From Kistimonas sp. bin40 (GTDB lineage: Bacteria > Pseudomonadota > Gammaproteobacteria > Pseudomonadales > Endozoicomonadaceae), in assembly GCA_002238585.1 (NCBI GenBank), contig MPMQ01000020.1, positions 1-46,795 of the forward strand: DNA of 46,795 nucleotides, in the 5' to 3' direction. Both the position numbers and the translations under genes were made by a program. Under the pieces are notes generated by a model that saw nothing but the letters and a program-made list of their open reading frames with translations, did not search any database and had not been told where the DNA came from. The stretch's first letter is position 1. The number at the start of each line of letters is the position of its first letter. This document shows positions 17,465 through 25,558 of this stretch, piece after piece.

Positions 17465-19234
17465 TCACAGAGGGGAGTCGTCTGAGGTCTCGTGCGCCAG
17501 GTTCGGCCAGCCCCGGCCGTGTTTTGCTGGTGGTGGGGACTTGTAAACAATGCCGCCGGAGACCCTGACGATCACAGAACAATAGCGGCTTGCCGGGGTG
17601 CGGCTGGTGATTTCCCGGGCCGATGCGGGGTTCTTGTCTGGCGGCGTACTCAACGTGGAATTTACCGTGGAAGGCCGTTCGCAAAGCGCCGGCGCACAGT
17701 GATACGGCCTTGCATTGCCATGGGGGCGAGCCTGGCGTGAGAGCTTGTGCCTGAGCCTGGTTGTATAGCCAGCGCAGGAAAAGGAGACGTCAGGTCGTGC
17801 GCCGGTATGGGGGGGTGGCTGCCTTCCTGCTGCGGGGGACTGTGACATCTTGCTGTGTTCTGCCGGGTCATGACCGGCGCGAGGCTTGTTTGTACTACGG
17901 CCATGCTGATGTTTTTTCCGGGCGGCTGTGCGCCGGAATCTGCTGATGGCGTTGTCACCGGCACCGACGAATTCTGCCGGGAGTGATCGCACCCGGGGGA
18001 TTGTGCCCCGTTTTTTCCTGGGTCGGTTTTCACCGCTGTCCAGATCGCCGCGTCGGGACTGTTTCCGGGTGTGGGTGGCCAGATGCACTTTCAGGGTTTG
18101 AAACAGGTAGAACCCTTGTGCGCAGCCCTCGTGCGGGCAGGGAAGGCCTTTCTCCCGGGCATGAACAGCGCGCAAGTGGCATGTCAGAGCGCGCAATTGT
18201 GCAAACCAGCGTCCACAGCCCTCATGTCGACAGACAAAGGGTTTTTCTCCTGGGTGGACGTGCAAGTGCTGTTTCAGATGGGCAAGTCGTGTGAATAAAC
18301 GTCCACAGCTTTCCTGTGGACAGGCAAAGGGTTTTTCGCCTGAGTGGGTGCGCAAGTGCACTGTCAGGCAGCTGGATTGTACGGATGAATAGCTACAACC
18401 TTCGTGTGGGCAGACAAAGGGTTTTTTTCTGGCGTGAACAGCAAGCCGGTGATATTTCATACCATCTTCCCGGGCGGCCGCATATGTACAGCCTTCATAC
18501 GGGCAAAGAACGTTTTTTCCTTCTGCGTGCAGGCGCAAGTGTCTTCTCAGGTTGCCGGCTTGTCTGAATCGGCGCCCACAGCCCTCACGTGGACAGCCAA
18601 AGGATTTTTCTCCTGAGTGGATGCTCAAGTGTGCATTCCGGTGTCCCGATGTTTTGAACGTCTGCTGACAGCCTTCATGGTGACAGGCAAAGTTTCTTGT
18701 TTGTGAGTGGACAAGCAAGTGTTGCGTAAGGGCGACTGCTTGTCTGGCAACATAGGCGCAGCCTTCATGGGGACAGGCAAAGGGTTTTTCCCGTGTGTGG
18801 ACGCGCAAGTGGTTTTTCAGGGATTCTGTGTATGCGCAGCAATATCTGCAGCCTTCATGTGGACAGGAAAAGGGTTTTGTGCCTGAGTGCTTAAGCAAGT
18901 GCCGTCTCAGGTTTCCTGACTTTGTGGACGAATATCCGCAGTTTTCAAACCTGCAGACGAAAGGTTTGTTTCTGGTATGGATGGCTCGCACGTGGTACCC
19001 CGGAGGGGTGACTTGTCTGAACCTGTCCCCGCAGCCATCATCCGGACAGACACAGGGCTTCTCTGCGATGTGTATTCTCTGGTGTCTTGTCAGGCCGTGG
19101 GGTTTTTTGAACCCTTTGCCGCAGTTGTTATGCGAGCAGACATACAGGGCCGTGTCTTTTGGGGTGGAGCACCTGCCATGTCCCGTCTCAGGTGGTGACG
19201 GGGTGACAGGGAACATTGTGGAGGCGTGCAGCAT
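17465..19234 (-). CDS. Poly-C2H2 zinc-finger protein (gene 10), 589 aa, 12 fingers
   Basis: It starts MLHASTMFPV at 19234 with GGGA upstream. The open frame to 19315 was rejected because it crosses the promoter. Finger 0 (VCSHNNCGKGF) is intact and is followed by eleven more to about residue 394. Finger 2 replaces the usual Leu-containing helix with VTPPGYH and may fold poorly. The linker is basic (several KK/RR clusters). The tag is VIVRVSGGIVYKS, and the frame runs about 10 residues past the usual stop (HETSDDSPL). Confidence 0.9.
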   Translation of the reverse strand: MLHASTMFPVTPSPPETGHGRCSTPKDTALYVCSHNNCGKGFKKPHGLTRHQRIHIAEKPCVCPDDGCGDRFRQVTPPGYHVRAIHTRNKPFVCRFENCGYSSTKSGNLRRHLLKHSGTKPFSCPHEGCRYCCAYTESLKNHLRVHTREKPFACPHEGCAYVARQAVALTQHLLVHSQTRNFACHHEGCQQTFKTSGHRNAHLSIHSGEKSFGCPREGCGRRFRQAGNLRRHLRLHAEGKNVLCPYEGCTYAAAREDGMKYHRLAVHARKKPFVCPHEGCSYSSVQSSCLTVHLRTHSGEKPFACPQESCGRLFTRLAHLKQHLHVHPGEKPFVCRHEGCGRWFAQLRALTCHLRAVHAREKGLPCPHEGCAQGFYLFQTLKVHLATHTRKQSRRGDLDSGENRPRKKRGTIPRVRSLPAEFVGAGDNAISRFRRTAARKKHQHGRSTNKPRAGHDPAEHSKMSQSPAAGRQPPPHTGARPDVSFSCAGYTTRLRHKLSRQARPHGNARPYHCAPALCERPSTVNSTLSTPPDKNPASAREITSRTPASRYCSVIVRVSGGIVYKSPPPAKHGRGWPNLAHETSDDSPL

Positions 19235-19286
19235 AGGGGCTTCCCGTGAAGGTCGGTACGGGAGTGGGAGTGCAGCACGGGCCTTG

Positions 19287-19315
19287 TGTTTCCAACCTTG
19301 TGACCTGCTTGTCAT
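19287..19315 (-). promoter_or_regulatory. Promoter-like element of gene 10
   Basis: -35 ATGACA, 17-bp spacer, -10 GAAACA (weak), 53 bp from the ATG. Confidence 0.45.
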
Positions 19316-19365
19316 TTTTGTCAGACGTTTTGCTGACGGACATCCCTGACTCCGTGCGTGGCAAG

Positions 19366-19396
19366 CCCCGTCCTTCAGGGCGGGGAGGATGTCAAT
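19366..19396. mobile_element. IS200/IS605-type end hairpin, remnant
   Basis: The plus strand reads CCCCGTCCTTCAGGGCGGGG followed by AGGATGTCAAT. It folds into an 8-bp stem (one T-G pair) with a TTCA loop. This hairpin-plus-tail is familiar from the right ends of IS200/IS605 elements and the 3' ends of tnpB loci. No transposase or TnpB frame is nearby. On the minus strand it lies just behind the gene 11 TAA, so it might also act on transcript 3' ends, although no U-tract follows. Confidence 0.5.
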
Positions 19397-19399
19397 GTC

Positions 19400-20695
19400 T
19401 TACAGATTTGGCCCGCCGGCATTGTTTTTTGCTGGTGGCGGGGACTTGTAAACAATGCCGCCGGACACCCAGACGATAACCGGCAAGAGTGCAGGTTGGC
19501 GCCGGCTGTTCTGCGTGACGGCGCGGTGCTGTCTCTGACTTCGGAATGCGTGCCGACATAAAGTACGTATGCCCCGAGAGGGCGCGGTGCTGTCATCAGG
19601 GTCTGTCCCCGGTGAAGCAGTGCGCAGCCGCAGGTTGCGGGCCTGTGATCGCAGGAAACGGCTGTTGCATTCCGGCTGATGGCAGGCACGGGGCTTTGTT
19701 GCGCCATGGACAGGCCCATCTTTTTGCAGAGCCTCCGGGCCCCTGAAGTCTGTGCTTTGGTGTTTCCCGGCGTGGGAACAGGCTGGTTCCTGATGATGTG
19801 ATCGCAGCCAGAAGATCAGGTTTCTTTGGTTTTCGTGTCGTTTGTTGCTGCTGCCCGGACAGCAACGAGGAGGTTGTTGGCCAGCGTGCGTTTTCAGGTG
19901 CCTTCTCACATTACTCAATTGTTTGAACCGTTTTGCGCAGTGCTCGTGAGGGCAGGCAAAGGGTTGTTCTCCTGAATGAGCAATGCGCAAGTGGTAGGTC
20001 AGGCGGCTTGATAGTATGAACGCGTATCCACAGCTCTCATGCGGACACACAAAAGGTTTTTCTTTTATGTGAATAGCGCGCAAGTGATAGTGCAGGCCGC
20101 CGGGGTGTGTGTATGCGTGTCCACAGCCTTCATGGGGACAGCCGAAGAGTCTTTTTCCTGAGTGACAGCGCCGGTGTCCGCGCAGGTTGCCTACTACTGT
20201 GGACCTGTATCCACAGCCCTCATGTGAACAAGCAAAAGGTTTTTCTTTGTCATGCACAGCCCGCACGTGGCATTTAAGGTAACTGGAGCTTGCGGACGAA
20301 TAACCACAGTCGTTATGTGGACAGGCAAAAGGTTTTATTCCTGTATGGATGCGCTGGTGCTGTATCAAATTACTCGATTGTGTGGACGCATAGCCACAGC
20401 CTTCGTAGACACAGACAAAGGGTTTTTCTCCTGTGTGGCAGCGCTCGTGCTTTATCAGTTCGCGTGGTCTTGCAGGCGCATACCCGCAGCCTTCATAGGG
20501 ACAGACGCGGCGGTTTTTGTTCGCGCGGGTGTTCCGCTTCCTTTTGAAACCCTGATCGCACTTTGTGCCGCAGTCGTTGTGCAGACACAGACGCAGATCA
20601 CCTGTTTTCCGGTTGTCCCGGGAGGCTACCGGCCTTGCCAGGCCTGTGACAGGCCATGACTCGGGAGAAGAGGAGGTTGTGAACCTGTGCAGCAT
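19400..20695 (-). CDS. Poly-C2H2 zinc-finger protein (gene 11), 431 aa, 7 fingers
   Basis: First member of the second subfamily, starting MLHRFTTSSSPES. GGA lies 7 nt upstream. Finger 0 (LCLHNDCGTKCDQG) is degenerate, followed by a very basic stretch (KRKRNTRANKNRR). Seven fingers lie at 64 to about 276. The last (ACPHEHCAKRFKQL) is a signature terminal finger shared by genes 11 and 13-17. Four helices are of the GYxST/YSSA type. The linker is about 125 residues. The tag is VIVWVSGGIVYKS. The gene ends with TAA, and an IS605-like hairpin begins about 15 nt later. Confidence 0.9.
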   Translation of the reverse strand: MLHRFTTSSSPESWPVTGLARPVASRDNRKTGDLRLCLHNDCGTKCDQGFKRKRNTRANKNRRVCPYEGCGYAPARPRELIKHERCHTGEKPFVCVYEGCGYASTQSSNLIQHQRIHTGIKPFACPHNDCGYSSASSSYLKCHVRAVHDKEKPFACSHEGCGYRSTVVGNLRGHRRCHSGKRLFGCPHEGCGHAYTHPGGLHYHLRAIHIKEKPFVCPHESCGYAFILSSRLTYHLRIAHSGEQPFACPHEHCAKRFKQLSNVRRHLKTHAGQQPPRCCPGSSNKRHENQRNLIFWLRSHHQEPACSHAGKHQSTDFRGPEALQKDGPVHGATKPRACHQPECNSRFLRSQARNLRLRTASPGTDPDDSTAPSRGIRTLCRHAFRSQRQHRAVTQNSRRQPALLPVIVWVSGGIVYKSPPPAKNNAGGPNL

Positions 20696-20713
20696 AGGAT
20701 TTTCCCGTGGAAG

Positions 20714-21022
20714 TCAGACACAAGCTGGAGTGCTGAAGTCTGTTGAGTTATCCGCTCTTGTGACCATCTTGTCATCACTGCTGTTGCCTTGCGGGTAATG
20801 ACGGGTACGGCGGTTCTGTGCGCCATGGACGGGCCGTTTCTTGTGCCGGGCGTTGCGGGCCCTTTGCAGTGCCCAGCATTGATGGCACTGCTTGCGACTG
20901 TCGTTGTGTGGGCAGATACGCAGGAAATCTGTTTCCCGGTTGTTGTGGGGAACTGTCTGCCCTGGCCGGCCTGTCACAGGCCGTGACCTGGAAGCCGGGG
21001 AGGTTGTGAGCCTGTGCAGCAT
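20714..21022 (-). pseudogene. Fingerless remnant of a zinc-finger gene (gene 12), 102 codons
   Basis: It opens MLHRLTTSPASRS with the usual leader (AGG 7 nt upstream) and a full promoter, and it keeps finger 0 (ICPHNDSRKQC, damaged). At about residue 58 it jumps into what is linker sequence in genes 11 and 13 (KKRPVHGAQ.....HYPQG). It then reads straight through the gene 11 promoter before stopping. All true fingers and the C-terminal tag are missing. One large internal deletion explains this. It could still be expressed as a small protein, but no zinc-finger function is expected. Confidence 0.75.
20747..20775 (-). promoter_or_regulatory. Promoter-like element of gene 11
   Basis: -35 ATGACA, 17-bp spacer, -10 GATAAC, the closest to consensus in the set, 52 bp from the ATG. 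It lies inside the 3' end of the gene 12 remnant. Confidence 0.65.
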
Positions 21023-21075
21023 AGTGTTGCCTGGTGGAGATCAGAACAGCAGCCTGGCGTGCTGAAGTCTGCTGA

Positions 21076-21104
21076 GTTATCCGCCCTTGTCACCCTGTCG
21101 TCAC
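21076..21104 (-). promoter_or_regulatory. Promoter-like element of the gene 12 remnant
   Basis: -35 GTGACG, 17-bp spacer, -10 GATAAC, 54 bp from the ATG. Confidence 0.5.
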
Positions 21105-21294
21105 CCTGATAGCGGGTCGTGCCGCCGGGCAGGCGAGCGGTCAGATGGTGGGGAACAAGAAACAGGCCAGGCTCTCTTGCAGGCAATGCCGGGGATCTGG
21201 CTTCACCACAAGCTGCCGGCCTCTGTTTGCGGCCTCTGCGGACGGGACCAGGTAGCGAGCCCTGGTCCTGCGGATGCGCAGCGGTCCTTGCCCA

Positions 21295-23127
21295 TCAGAG
21301 CCCGGAGCCGTGTGCCGGAGACTGCTGCAGATGTGGCCGGCCAGGATGTTGCTGTGCTGGCGAGGGTGACTGATAAACAACGCCGCCAGATATCCATGCG
21401 ATAACAGACCTGTAGTGGCTTTGCCGGCTCCCGCCGGTTTCGCTCCGGGGCGGCGCAGCACTGTGACGGTCGTGTATTCCAGCGCAGCATGGCGCGTCAG
21501 TGTTCATGGACTGGCTGCTGGCGGCAGCCGGCCAGCAGCTGCCCTGTGGCTGTCGAAGCTGCCGTGATTTTCCGGGGCTGTGTGAGCCGCCGCTGTGCCT
21601 TGGGGAGGAAAACAGAACATCTGCGGTGGTGCCTTGCGGGCAATGACCGGCATGGGGGCGTTGTGTGGCATGGACGGGCAGCTTCTTTGGCCGGGCGTAT
21701 GGGGCCCTGAATGGGATCTTGTTGTTTTTCCCGGGGAGGGAACCGGCTGGTGCAATATTCCGTGAGCGATGTGAGCGCCGACAGGCGACCAAGCCTCTTT
21801 TGTTCCTGAGTTGTTTTGTGCTGGCGTCCAGACTGCGATGACGCAGCGTTTCACCCGTGTGGGTTTTCAGGTGCCTTCTTGCATCGCTCAACCGGCGGAA
21901 CAGTTGTGCGCAGTGCTCAAGAGGGCAGGCAAAGTCCTGTTCCCGGGTATGAAAACTGTGCCGGTGATGTTTCAGGGTGCCTGATTGTATAAGCGCACGT
22001 CCACAGCCTTCCTTGCTACAGACAAAGGGTCTTGCGCGTGAGTGAACAGCACGCCTGTGATATCCAAGACTGCTGGCGTGTATATACGCGTGCCCACAGC
22101 CTTCATGGGGGCAGACGAAGATTTTTTCTCTGGTGTGGGTATGCAGGTGGTTGCTCAGGATGCCTGATTGTGTGAAAGAACGTCCACAGTCCTCATAGGG
22201 ACAGACAAAGGATTTTTTTCCCGTATGCAAACACAGGTGTCGTTTCAACTGATTTGATTGTATGAACGCGGACTCACAGCCTTCATGAGGACAAACAAAG
22301 GGTTTTTCTCTGGAGTGAGCAACACGCAAGTGATATCTCCGGGCGCTGGATTGTGCAAACGCGAGCTCACAGCCTTCATGGGAGCAGACAAAGGGTTTTT
22401 CTCCAGTGTGAGCAGCACGCACGTGATATATCAGGGCGCTGGATTGTGCAAACGCGTATTCGCAGCCTTCATGGGAGCAGGCAAAGGGTCTTTCTCCGGT
22501 GTGGAAACGCCGCAAGTGGTATGTCAGGGAGCTTGAGTGTGCGAACGGACGTCCACAGCTGGCACATGGACAGATAAAGGGCTTTTCTCTGGTGTGGATG
22601 CGAAAGTGTTCTTTCAGGGAGTCTGATCTGAAGAACGAAAATTTACAGCCTTCATGTGAACAGACAAAAGGTTTTTTTTCTGAGTGGCTGCGCAAGTGCC
22701 TTGTCAGACCGTTTGATCGCGCAAACGAACGTCCACAGTTTTCATGGACACAGACAAAGGTTTTTCCTCCAGCGTGGGCGCGCCAGTGTCGTCTCGTATC
22801 GTCTGATCGTGCGAACGCGGGTTCACAGGTTTGCTGTGGACAGGTACAGGGTTTTGCGTCGGGGTGGACGCGCCGGTGTTTTTTCAGTTCTGCAGGTTTT
22901 GGCGTCGAATATCCACAGCCTTCGCCGGGACAGACGCAGCGCTTTCTTCCCGTGAGGGTACCCGGTTTCCTTTTCAGGCGACTGACTTGATTGCACAGCG
23001 TGCCATCGGCGTTGTGCGGACAACGCCGGACACTCGTCTGTCGGTTGTCCCGTGGGGCGGCCCGTCTTGTCAGGCCTGTCGCAGGCCCTGCTTCGGGGGG
23101 AGAGGAGATTGTGAGCCTGTGCAGCAT
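21295..23127 (-). CDS. Poly-C2H2 zinc-finger protein (gene 13), 610 aa, 12 fingers
   Basis: It starts MLHRLTISSPPEAG, almost the same as gene 14 over the first 65 residues. GGA lies 7 nt upstream. Finger 0 (RCPHNADGTLC) is degenerate. Twelve intact fingers span 65 to about 429. Five use the long histidine spacing (YHVRAAHTGEKPF and similar). The terminal signature finger is ACPLEHCAQLFRRL. The tag is VIAWISGGVVYQS. The normal stop TAG is CAG here, so the protein continues for about 10 residues (QQSPAHGSGL). Confidence 0.9.
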   Translation of the reverse strand: MLHRLTISSPPEAGPATGLTRRAAPRDNRQTSVRRCPHNADGTLCNQVSRLKRKPGTLTGRKRCVCPGEGCGYSTPKPAELKKHRRVHPDAKPCTCPQQTCEPAFARSDDTRRHWRAHAGGKTFVCVHENCGRSFARSNGLTRHLRSHSEKKPFVCSHEGCKFSFFRSDSLKEHFRIHTREKPFICPCASCGRPFAHSSSLTYHLRRFHTGERPFACSHEGCEYAFAQSSALIYHVRAAHTGEKPFVCSHEGCELAFAQSSARRYHLRVAHSREKPFVCPHEGCESAFIQSNQLKRHLCLHTGKKSFVCPYEDCGRSFTQSGILSNHLHTHTREKIFVCPHEGCGHAYIHASSLGYHRRAVHSRARPFVCSKEGCGRALIQSGTLKHHRHSFHTREQDFACPLEHCAQLFRRLSDARRHLKTHTGETLRHRSLDASTKQLRNKRGLVACRRSHRSRNIAPAGSLPGKNNKIPFRAPYARPKKLPVHATQRPHAGHCPQGTTADVLFSSPRHSGGSHSPGKSRQLRQPQGSCWPAAASSQSMNTDAPCCAGIHDRHSAAPPRSETGGSRQSHYRSVIAWISGGVVYQSPSPAQQHPGRPHLQQSPAHGSGL

Positions 23128-23461
23128 AGTGTTGTCCGGTGGTGGTCAGACAGAAGCTTGGAGTGCCGGGTGCGCCCGGTTATCCGCTTTGGTGACCATA
23201 TTGTTCTATTGCTCAAGCGTCGGTGTCGGGTGAACATCGCTGGCGAATCTGGTTGGTGTCGGGCGCAAGGGCCCGGAGTCCGCTTGCGCCCTTGCAGGAG
23301 ATGTCGAGGCATAGCCGGGTCACAAGTCACCGGGCTGGCCTGCGCGTCTTGAACAGCAGGGTGACGGCAGTTCAGGCGCTGTTTGCCATCTGTGCGGGCC
23401 CTGTGGGAGCTGGAGTCCTGCGGATGTACAGCTGTGCTTGTCCATGAGCGCGCGGATTGTG
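23128..23461. other. Intergenic spacer between genes 13 and 14 (334 bp)
   Basis: It holds the gene 13 promoter (23179-23207) and the downstream flank of gene 14. Long stretches repeat in the gene 14/15 spacer: 23421 onward matches 25506 onward at a constant 2,085-bp offset. No gene is seen. Confidence 0.7.
23179..23207 (-). promoter_or_regulatory. Promoter-like element of gene 13
   Basis: -35 AGAACA, 17-bp spacer, -10 GATAAC, 52 bp from the ATG. Confidence 0.55.
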
Positions 23462-25213
23462 CTACAGATTCGGCCAGCCAGGATGTTGCTTTGCTGGCGG
23501 GGGCGACTGATAAACAATGCCGCCAGATATCCAGGCGATAACAGACCTGTAGTGACTTTTCTGCTTTTCGCTGGTGGTCCCCCCGGACGACGCGGCGCTG
23601 TTATCCTGGCCTGTTTTCAGCGCAGCATCGCGCAGGTATGGCCTCCAGATTGATTGTTGTGGAAAGAGCCTCTGACCTGGAGCTGGCGTACAGCGACAGT
23701 CGCTGTCGTCGGTAGGGGACCGGCCCCGGGGCTGGAGTGACTGCTGTCGTGCAGATCTTTTGTCATGGGCTTGGCAAGAGCCGCCGAAAGCGGGCTCGCC
23801 AGAGTGCAGGTGCAGCCTCAGGGCCTGTAATCGCAGGAAACCGCTGTTGCATTCCGGGTAATGGCCGGTGTGGACGGGCCGTTCCTTGTTCCGGGCGTCT
23901 GGTTCCCGCAATGGCGTGCTGTCGTTTTGTCCGGCACGGGAACGGGCTGATTCAGCACTATGTGAGCGCAGACAGGAGATCAAGCCTCTTTGTTGTCTGA
24001 GTCGTTCTTTGCTGCCGTCCAGACTGCCATGATGCGGCGTTTCATCCGGGTGGGTTTTCAGGTGCCTTCTGGCATAGCTCAATCGGCCGAACAGTTTTGT
24101 GCAGTGCTCACGAGGGCAGGCAAAGTCCTGTCCTTGGGTATGAAAGCTGCGCAAGTGATCTTTCAGGGCGCCTTTTTGTATAAACGCACGCCCACAGCCT
24201 TCCTTTATACAGACAAAGGGTCTTTTACGTGGGTGAGCAGATCCACAATCGCTGGCGTGCATATACGACTGTCCACAGCTTTCATGGGGACAGACGAAGA
24301 TTTTTTCTCTGATGTGGCTACGCAAGTGGTTGCTCCGGCTGCCTTGTTGTGTGAACGAACGTCCACAGCCCTCATAGGGACAGAGAAAGGGTCTTTGTCC
24401 CGTATGCAAACACAAGTGTTGTTTCAGATGAGTTGATTGTATGAACGTGCACTTACAGTCTTCATAAGGACAAACAAAGGGTTTTTCTCCGGTGTGAACA
24501 GCACGCCAGTGATATTTCAGGGCGCTGGATTGTGCAAACGCGTGCTCACAGCCTTCATGGGAACATACAAAGGGTTTTTCTCCGGTGTGAACAGCACGCC
24601 AGTGATATTTCAGGGCGTTTGATTGTGCGAACGGACGACCACAGTCCTCATAGGGACAGATAAAGGGTTTTTCTCCCGAGTGAATGCGCAGGTGTGCTTT
24701 CAGGCTGCCTGATTGTCCGAATGCGGCCCCACAGCCCTCATAGGAACAGCTAAAGGGTTTTTCTCCCGAGTGAATGCGCAGGTGTGCTTTCAGGCCGCCT
24801 GATTGTCCGAATGCGGCCCCACAGCCCTCATAGAAACAGATAAAAGGTTTTTTCCCTGAGTGGGTGTGCAAATGCCTTGTCAGATAGCTTGATTGTGTGA
24901 ACGAACGGCCACAGCTTTCATGTGTACAGACAAGGGGTTTGGCTTTTGAGTGGACGCGCCGGTGTTTTTTCAGTTCTGTAGGTTTTGTCGTCGAATACCC
25001 ACAGCCTTCGCAGGGACAGACGCAGCGCTTTCTTCCCGTGAGGGTACCCGGTTTCCTTTGCAGACGACTGACTGGATTGCACCGCGTGCCATCGGCGTTG
25101 TGCGGACAACGCCGGACACTGGTCTTTCGGTTGCTCCGGGGGGCGGCCCGCCTTGTCAGGCCTGTCGCAGGCCCAGCTTCGGGGGGAGAGGATATTGTGA
25201 GCCTGTGCAGCAT
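23462..25213 (-). CDS. Poly-C2H2 zinc-finger protein (gene 14), 583 aa, 10 fingers
   Basis: Closest relative of gene 13 in the window. It starts MLHRLTISSPPEAG with GGA 7 nt upstream. Finger 0 is degenerate. Ten intact fingers lie at 65 to about 395. Fingers 3 and 4 are a nearly perfect 90-bp duplicate (CGAAFGQSGxLKAH), and fingers 5 and 6 are a diverging 93-bp pair (YHWRAVHTGEKPF). One finger after number 8 is internally deleted (SYMHASDCGSAHPRKRPF). The terminal signature is ACPREHCTKLFGRL. The tag is VIAWISGGIVYQS, ending at the ancestral TAG. Confidence 0.92.
   Translation of the reverse strand: MLHRLTISSPPEAGPATGLTRRAAPRSNRKTSVRRCPHNADGTRCNPVSRLQRKPGTLTGRKRCVCPCEGCGYSTTKPTELKKHRRVHSKAKPLVCTHESCGRSFTQSSYLTRHLHTHSGKKPFICFYEGCGAAFGQSGGLKAHLRIHSGEKPFSCSYEGCGAAFGQSGSLKAHLRIHSGEKPFICPYEDCGRPFAQSNALKYHWRAVHTGEKPFVCSHEGCEHAFAQSSALKYHWRAVHTGEKPFVCPYEDCKCTFIQSTHLKQHLCLHTGQRPFLCPYEGCGRSFTQQGSRSNHLRSHIREKIFVCPHESCGQSYMHASDCGSAHPRKRPFVCIKEGCGRAFIQKGALKDHLRSFHTQGQDFACPREHCTKLFGRLSYARRHLKTHPDETPHHGSLDGSKERLRQQRGLISCLRSHSAESARSRAGQNDSTPLREPDARNKERPVHTGHYPECNSGFLRLQALRLHLHSGEPAFGGSCQAHDKRSARQQSLQPRGRSPTDDSDCRCTPAPGQRLFPQQSIWRPYLRDAALKTGQDNSAASSGGTTSEKQKSHYRSVIAWISGGIVYQSPPPAKQHPGWPNL
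24661..24840. repeat. 90-bp tandem duplication (single finger) inside gene 14
   Basis: 24661-24750 and 24751-24840 differ at 3 positions. This is the smallest and one of the freshest finger duplications in the array. Confidence 0.95.
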
Positions 25214-25558
25214 AGTGTTGTCCGGTGGCGGTCAGACCGAAGCTTGGAGTACCGGGTGCACCCGGTTATCCGCCCTGGTGACTATCTTGTTGTAGCGCTC
25301 AAGCGTCGGTGTCGGGTGAGCATTGCTGGCGCATGTGATTTGTGCAGGGCGCAAGGGACCGGGGCCCCTTGCGGCCTTGCAGGAGATGCCGGGGCCTGGC
25401 TGTGTCACAAGTCACCGGACTGGCCTGCGCGTTTGAAACATCAGGGTGACGCCAGTTCAGACGTTGTTTGCCATCTTTACGGGCCCTGCGGGAGCTGGAG
25501 TCCTGCGGATGTACAGCTGTGCTTGTCCATGAGCGCGCGGATTGTGCTACAGATTCGG
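25214..25558. other. Intergenic spacer between genes 14 and 15 (345 bp)
   Basis: It contains the gene 14 promoter (25265-25293) and the 3' flank of gene 15, and is near-identical in its left part to the gene 13/14 spacer. No gene is seen. Confidence 0.7.
25265..25293 (-). promoter_or_regulatory. Promoter-like element of gene 14
   Basis: -35 ACAACA, 17-bp spacer, -10 GATAAC, 52 bp from the ATG. Confidence 0.55.
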
